A stretch of DNA of 8,198 nt from Bacteroidales bacterium (lineage in GTDB: Bacteria; Bacteroidota; Bacteroidia; Bacteroidales; UBA4181), in contig JAISDP010000021.1 of NCBI GenBank assembly GCA_031264715.1, forward strand, positions 1 to 8,198, read 5' to 3'. The position numbers were made by a program, and so were the translations under genes. Position 1 is the first letter of the stretch. Each line of letters starts with the position of its first letter. This document shows, piece after piece, positions 7,328 to 8,198 of this stretch. The notes below the pieces were generated by a model. It was not told the DNA's origin. It saw only the letters and a program-made list of their open reading frames with translations, and searched no databases.

Positions 7328-7455
7328 TTCACGTTTGCGGCGCGGGTGCAAACGTGAATCTGTTCCGGTTCGGGTTTGTAACACGTGTTGCAAACGTGAA
7401 TTTGTTCCGGTTTGCGTTTGTAACACGTGTTACAAACGTGAATCTGTTCCGGTTC
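7328..7455. repeat. 42-bp tandem repeat built from palindromes
   Basis: Unit 1 is 7349-7390, unit 2 is 7391-7432 (38 of 42 identical), and a partial third unit of 23 nt at 7433-7455 is identical to the start of unit 1. Each unit joins a conserved segment (CGTGAATCTGTTCCGGTT, one variant base) to a palindrome with the core AACACGTGTT. The palindrome at 7415-7438 is perfect over 24 bp. The one at 7374-7395 is 22 bp with a single G-T pair. A diverged third at 7328-7358 has an 11-bp stem (TTCACGTTTGC with its complement) and a 9-nt GC-rich loop. None is followed by a T-run. It lies between the flippase and the WbqC-family gene. It may act as an RNA stabiliser, attenuator or protein-binding array, or be a dispersed repeat. 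Confidence 0.8.
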
Positions 7456-7481
7456 AGCATATAATAATGTCTTATAAGTTA

Positions 7482-7489
7482 TAATTTTT
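7482..7489 (+). promoter_or_regulatory. Weak candidate -7 element before the WbqC-family gene
   Basis: TAATTTTT is one base off the TAnnTTTG consensus and lies 20 bp upstream of the ATG at 7510, within an AT-rich stretch that also contains TATAAT-like runs. No -33 partner is clear. It would allow the last gene to be transcribed separately from the flippase block, which the 258-bp spacer also suggests. Low confidence because such runs are common in AT-rich spacers. Confidence 0.2.
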
Positions 7490-7509
7490 TTATCCTTAAA
7501 TGAAGAATC

Positions 7510-8198
7510 ATGAGAATAGGAATCATGCAACCGTATTTTTTGCCGTATATCGGGTATTTCCAATTGATGAAATACGTAGACAAATATGTAATCGCCGATG
7601 ATGTGAATTTCATCAAGGGAGGCTGGATCAACCGGAACTACATGTTGCTGGACGGGAAACCGTTCATGTTTCATTTACTGCTCCAGGGCGCAAGTCCCAA
7701 CAAGTGGATCAGGGATGTGACGGTGCTTCCCGATCAGCGCAAATTACTGAAAACAATTGATCTGTATTACAGGAAAGCGCCTTATTTCAAAGATGTATTC
7801 CCGTTGATGGAAGAAATCATCCGTTGCGAGGATAAAAACTTATCCCGGTACGTGGGTAACAGCTTGATAAAAATTGCCGAATACCTGAAATTTGATACCG
7901 TGTTTGAGTATGAAAGTGAAATCGATGCCTGCGACCGCTCTTTGAAGGCGAAGGAACGACTGATTGCCGACTGCAAGCTCTTCGGAGCGACCGAATACAT
8001 CAACGCCATCGGCGGAACAGCCTTATACAGCAAAGAGGATTTCAAAAAAGCAGGTATCGATCTGTATTTCCTGAAATCACGCCCGGTAGAATATAAACAG
8101 TTCAACGACCCCTTTATCCCCAATCTTTCTATCCTGGACGTGCTGATGTTCAATTCGGTGGAACAAACCAACGAACTGCTGCTGCAATTCGACCTGGT
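7510..8198 (+). CDS. WbqC family protein, 3' end beyond window
   Basis: An open frame from ATG 7510 runs off the window after 229 complete codons. It starts MRIGIMQPYFLPYIGYFQLM, with DDVNFIKGGWINRN at 30-43, the signature of the WbqC-like family (PF08889). Later landmarks are ATEYINAIGGTALYS (near 156-170), a GIDLYFLKS stretch, and PNLSILDVLMFNS (near 203-215), also typical of the family's C-terminal half. Family members are about 230-240 residues long, so only a few residues are probably missing. No signal peptide or membrane segment is visible, so it should be cytoplasmic. The family occurs in O-antigen and other polysaccharide clusters, but its reaction is not established; a role in making or modifying a sugar precursor is inference from context. 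The start is fixed by the conserved N-terminus. Minus-strand frames overlapping this gene are shadows. Confidence 0.88.
   Translation, partial: MRIGIMQPYFLPYIGYFQLMKYVDKYVIADDVNFIKGGWINRNYMLLDGKPFMFHLLLQGASPNKWIRDVTVLPDQRKLLKTIDLYYRKAPYFKDVFPLMEEIIRCEDKNLSRYVGNSLIKIAEYLKFDTVFEYESEIDACDRSLKAKERLIADCKLFGATEYINAIGGTALYSKEDFKKAGIDLYFLKSRPVEYKQFNDPFIPNLSILDVLMFNSVEQTNELLLQFDL

Noticed and set aside
7328..7358. Intrinsic terminator after the flippase gene
   Set aside because: The 11-bp stem is strong, but no T-run follows it, and it belongs to the repeat array. Termination there is possible but not supported.
7328..7455. Possible CRISPR array (palindromic repeats at a regular 42-bp period)
   Set aside because: The segments between the palindromes are nearly identical instead of unique, there are only two to three copies, and no cas gene is present.
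7306..7674. Minus-strand 122-codon frame with a 14-residue repeat containing HVCNTCYK
   Set aside because: The repeat arises because the 42-bp DNA unit is a multiple of three and has no stop in that frame. The remainder is antisense to the conserved start of the WbqC-family gene.

Overview
The window looks like part of a cell-surface polysaccharide (O-antigen, capsule or exopolysaccharide) locus from a member of the Bacteroidota, most likely Bacteroidales. The assignment is an inference from three things: no gene has a well-placed Shine-Dalgarno sequence; a Bacteroides-type -7 promoter element (TAnnTTTG) precedes the first gene; and AT-rich spacers separate coding regions of intermediate GC. 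The protein families present fit this. The exact species cannot be read from the window.

Layout: all seven genes are on the + strand. Bases 1-583 hold no convincing gene. They contain a large imperfect inverted repeat with nested hairpins (57-200), a featureless stretch, then an AT-rich region with a 17-bp direct repeat and a probable promoter. Next come a GT4 glycosyltransferase (584-1732), a 91-bp spacer, and a tightly packed block of five genes (1824-7251). These are an acyltransferase-3 membrane protein, a SanA/YdcF-like (DUF218) membrane-anchored protein, a membrane-bound GT2 glycosyltransferase, a second acyltransferase-3 protein, and a Wzx-type polysaccharide flippase. Junctions inside the block are a 4-nt overlap, a 10-nt gap, a 10-nt overlap and a 13-nt overlap, so co-transcription and probable translational coupling are expected. 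A 258-bp spacer follows, with an unusual 42-bp tandem repeat made of palindromes. The window ends inside a WbqC-family gene (7510 to beyond 8198).

Inferred joint role: the two glycosyltransferases extend a lipid-linked glycan at the cytoplasmic membrane. The two acyltransferases probably add O-acyl groups (often acetyl) to the glycan. The Wzx-like protein flips the lipid-linked unit to the periplasm. WbqC-family proteins occur in O-antigen clusters but have no settled biochemical role, and the SanA-like protein may act in envelope or lipid-carrier homeostasis. No initiating sugar-phosphate transferase, polymerase, chain-length regulator or sugar-nucleotide synthesis gene is visible, so the locus must extend beyond the window or rely on genes elsewhere.

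I see no clearly new enzymatic system. The least explained parts are the two non-coding repeat structures (57-200 and 7328-7455) and the SanA-like gene placed inside the acyltransferase/glycosyltransferase operon.
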